Positions 62,297 to 64,000 of a stretch of DNA of 64,000 bases are shown one piece after another. Both the position numbers and the translations under genes were made by a program. A model generated the notes under the pieces. It did no database searches and was not told the origin of the DNA. It saw only the letters and a list, made by a program, of their open reading frames with translations. The first letter of the stretch is position 1, and the number at the start of each line of letters is the position of its first letter. The DNA is taken from NCBI GenBank assembly GCA_934254815.1, contig CAKQME010000005.1, positions 1 to 64,000 of the forward strand, in the 5' to 3' direction. This stretch comes from an uncultured Clostridia bacterium (lineage in GTDB: Bacteria > Bacillota > Clostridia > Christensenellales > Borkfalkiaceae).

Positions 62297-62764
62297 TTAT
62301 GTCCGTAAATCGATTACTGTAAGAGTTTGGACTGTATCATCATAAATTAAATAAAGTTTATCTATACGTTTTGGAGTATAATAATTTTCTTGATATAAAA
62401 ACGATAGGTTATGTGAAAAATCCACCCGATATTCTTGTGGCGTGTCAATAAATAATTTGTTGATATAATCAATTTGTGAATTCCACAATTCAATATCTAT
62501 TGTTTCAAATTCAATGTTTATTTCATTCTTTGAAACTTTAAAAACATAATACGCTCTAAAATCATTAACATTGTTTTTGATATAGCCGTATTCTTCATTT
62601 TTATCGGGAAGCTCAAAACCCCATATAGTTTTAAACCTTTCAAAATAATCTTCTTTTGTTATAACTTGTGGTTGCTCACTGTCTGCTTCAGGTTCAAATT
62701 TACAAGAGCAACAACATAAAGCAACCACTACACATAGCAAATAAGTAAAAACTTTACGCTTCAT
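62297..62764 (-). CDS. Putative lipoprotein of unknown function
   Basis: 155 residues. Type II signal peptide MKRKVFTYLLCVVVALCCC with lipobox-like ALCC; SCKFEPEADSEQPQ follows. The rest is acidic, with many Tyr and Phe (EYGYIKNNVNDFRAYYVFKV). I do not recognise the family. It starts one base into the end of the upstream secreted protein gene, so the two are coupled. Confidence 0.7.
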   Translation of the reverse strand: MKRKVFTYLLCVVVALCCCSCKFEPEADSEQPQVITKEDYFERFKTIWGFELPDKNEEYGYIKNNVNDFRAYYVFKVSKNEINIEFETIDIELWNSQIDYINKLFIDTPQEYRVDFSHNLSFLYQENYYTPKRIDKLYLIYDDTVQTLTVIDLRT

Positions 62765-63609
62765 TAAACCTCAAAATGTAAATAATAAGGAACTATTACA
62801 TGGTACGCTTTTGCTCTTTGCATAACGTTTACCATATATCCCATCAAGCCCACATCTATAAACGACTTAAAATCATAATCTGTATCAATTATTACTGTAG
62901 TCGTATCTGTAGAAGTATCAATTACTTTTTGGAATTCAAAATCTCCTACCGCTAAATTAGCATCAAGTTCAGAAGTATTATTTCTTTTATCAAAACCCGC
63001 TCTACCCGCTAACTGACTATCGCTAACAATCAGTGAGTACATAAATGTATTTTTTACAATATAAGCATATCCAGGTGCGTAGACAAGCTCGGGGTCGATA
63101 TTCCAACGAGCAACAGTCAAAAGCTCCATAGACAAATATAATTTCATTTTATGTAACATTGCTATCGTTACAATAACGGCAGCTCTGCTTGAGGCTTTCT
63201 GGCGTATTCCGTTAAGTCTGCTTCTTATATTACTGAAAAAGCCCTGCGGCTCTACTTCAGAACCCGTATCATCGGAACTATCGGCTGTAATTGCCGGTAA
63301 ATCTTCCATAAGATATTGATTTAAAAGTTCCTGATATAATTCGACGTAATCTTCTCCGGCAATAGTGCCTTTAAAACGACCGTTTCCCGCTTCGCGGATA
63401 ATCTTGGAAAATTCTTTCTCAACCGTTGTGTTGTTTTCTTCGAGATAAGCGACAACTTCATTATGGTATGCAATATCGTCGGCTATCTCTTCTTCAGTCA
63501 TTTCAAGTCCGTCTTCATAACCAGCATCGGCAGACAATCTATAATTACCGAAACAACCGAAAGCAGCTACTACAAGCAACATTAAAGCAATAAATTTAAC
63601 ACTTTTCAT
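62764..63609 (-). CDS. Secreted protein of unknown function
   Basis: 281 residues. N-terminal signal (FIALMLLVVAAFGCFG), an acidic helical part (EMTEEEIADDIAYHNE), a central QKASSRAAVIVTIAMLHKMK and a beta-rich C-terminus (TSTDTTTVIIDTDYDFKSF). No known family seen. AGGAGATT precedes the ATG. With the lipoprotein gene it may form a small envelope pair. Confidence 0.7.
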   Translation of the reverse strand: MKSVKFIALMLLVVAAFGCFGNYRLSADAGYEDGLEMTEEEIADDIAYHNEVVAYLEENNTTVEKEFSKIIREAGNGRFKGTIAGEDYVELYQELLNQYLMEDLPAITADSSDDTGSEVEPQGFFSNIRSRLNGIRQKASSRAAVIVTIAMLHKMKLYLSMELLTVARWNIDPELVYAPGYAYIVKNTFMYSLIVSDSQLAGRAGFDKRNNTSELDANLAVGDFEFQKVIDTSTDTTTVIIDTDYDFKSFIDVGLMGYMVNVMQRAKAYHVIVPYYLHFEV

Positions 63610-63719
63610 TTTTTAATCTCCTAATAATATAATTTTTTAAATGCTATTATTCCCAGTCCTACCCAAAGACATTTTATAGGATTGTTTCATCGAAAAGCGT
63701 GAAAAATATTACGTTAAAA

Positions 63720-64000
63720 TTAACCTGTTCGCATCTGACTTATCACCTCGGACAATGCAACAAAATCGGCTGTTGTAAGCGTTTCGCCGCGAACCATTTT
63801 ATTTCCTTTTACCGCCATTACGGCGTTTTCCGCGTCGGTACGCTCCATACCGAAAGATTGCATTAAATTATTTACAAGCGTTTTTCTACGCGACGCAAAC
63901 GCGCTGCGCACTACGTCGCGATATGCTTCCATATCAACGCCCGCATATTTTTTTCTGTCAATTTCTATCACCGCCACCGCGCTGTCTACGTTCGGCACGG
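63720..64000 (-). CDS. rsmA: 16S rRNA (adenine) dimethyltransferase RsmA/KsgA, C-terminal part
   Basis: The last 93 residues of the gene, which continues past the right edge. PNVDSAVAVIEI and VVRSAFASRRKTLVNNL are the KsgA C-terminal signature. RsmA dimethylates two adenines near the 3' end of 16S rRNA during 30S maturation. 110 bases lie between its stop and the secreted-protein gene. Confidence 0.88.
   Translation of the reverse strand, partial: VPNVDSAVAVIEIDRKKYAGVDMEAYRDVVRSAFASRRKTLVNNLMQSFGMERTDAENAVMAVKGNKMVRGETLTTADFVALSEVISQMRTG

Overview
The window looks like a chromosomal segment from an anaerobic, gut-type member of the Clostridia (Firmicutes). The evidence is the gene order (ylxM-ffh-rpsP-khpA-rimM-trmD-rbgA-rnhB; lepA-hemW; ruvX next to DUF1292), consensus sigma-A promoters (TTGACA-N17-TATAAT), AGGAGG-type ribosome binding sites, and families typical of Clostridia (DUF4364, TSCPD/TIGR03905, DUF1667, a Crh-like HPr). 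The lineage cannot be fixed more closely from the sequence. Almost everything is housekeeping; there is no prophage, transposase or CRISPR array. The window starts inside one gene (left edge) and ends inside rsmA (right edge).

Layout. 1-1405: the start of an unidentified gene, then DUF1292 and ruvX, then a small membrane-anchored protein. 1431-3132: a sigma-A promoter, a candidate yybP-ykoY-type (manganese) riboswitch with its own terminator, and a flotillin/SPFH gene. 3176-12361 (minus): a P-loop nucleoside kinase, and a long operon-like run of topoisomerase genes (parE-parC), a HAD phosphatase and a three-gene GlpA-like oxidoreductase set ending in DUF1667. 12480-18817 (minus): the SRP/ribosome-maturation operon, without rplS at its usual place. 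18961-25433: YitT-type membrane protein, Na/phosphate symporter, S41 protease, PucR-type regulator and an RNase H1 fusion protein. 25524-35452: asd, a nucleotidyltransferase, a NahK-like sugar kinase, a PfkB sugar kinase, an EF-G-like GTPase, a copper P-type ATPase with metal-binding domains at both ends, and a phosphodiesterase. 35625-44395 (plus): lepA-hemW-dnaE-pfkA-PPi-type pfk. 44498-50238 (minus): GH31 glycosidase, hpt, tilS, a NUDIX hydrolase and a protein of unknown function. 50433-52345 (plus): Crh-like HPr, DUF4364, TSCPD and VTT proteins. 52367-61222: sialate O-acetylesterase, a DXS-like protein, YqeY, AspS, Alr, an M18 aminopeptidase and a GH29 fucosidase. 61452-62285: tRNA-Glu(CUC) followed by two kinds of tandem repeat. 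62297-64000: two secreted proteins of unknown function and the end of rsmA.

How the genes fit together. Sugar genes recur: GH31, GH29, sialate O-acetylesterase, NahK-like kinase, PfkB and two different phosphofructokinases. They suggest growth on host or plant glycans by fermentation, with both ATP- and PPi-linked glycolysis. The GlpA-like trio suggests glycerol-3-phosphate or similar redox chemistry without oxygen.

The least expected signals are these: (1) a probable Mn riboswitch in front of flotillin; (2) a textbook internal ribosome binding site inside copA that would release the last 70 residues as a free CopZ-like copper chaperone; (3) four genes (ruvX, a nucleoside kinase, the RNase H1 fusion and M18 aminopeptidase) whose -10 box lies 6-9 bases before the start codon and which have no ribosome binding site, so they look leaderless; (4) an RNase H1 with a 215-residue extra C-terminal domain; (5) tandem repeats next to tRNA-Glu that carry a copy of its 3' end.
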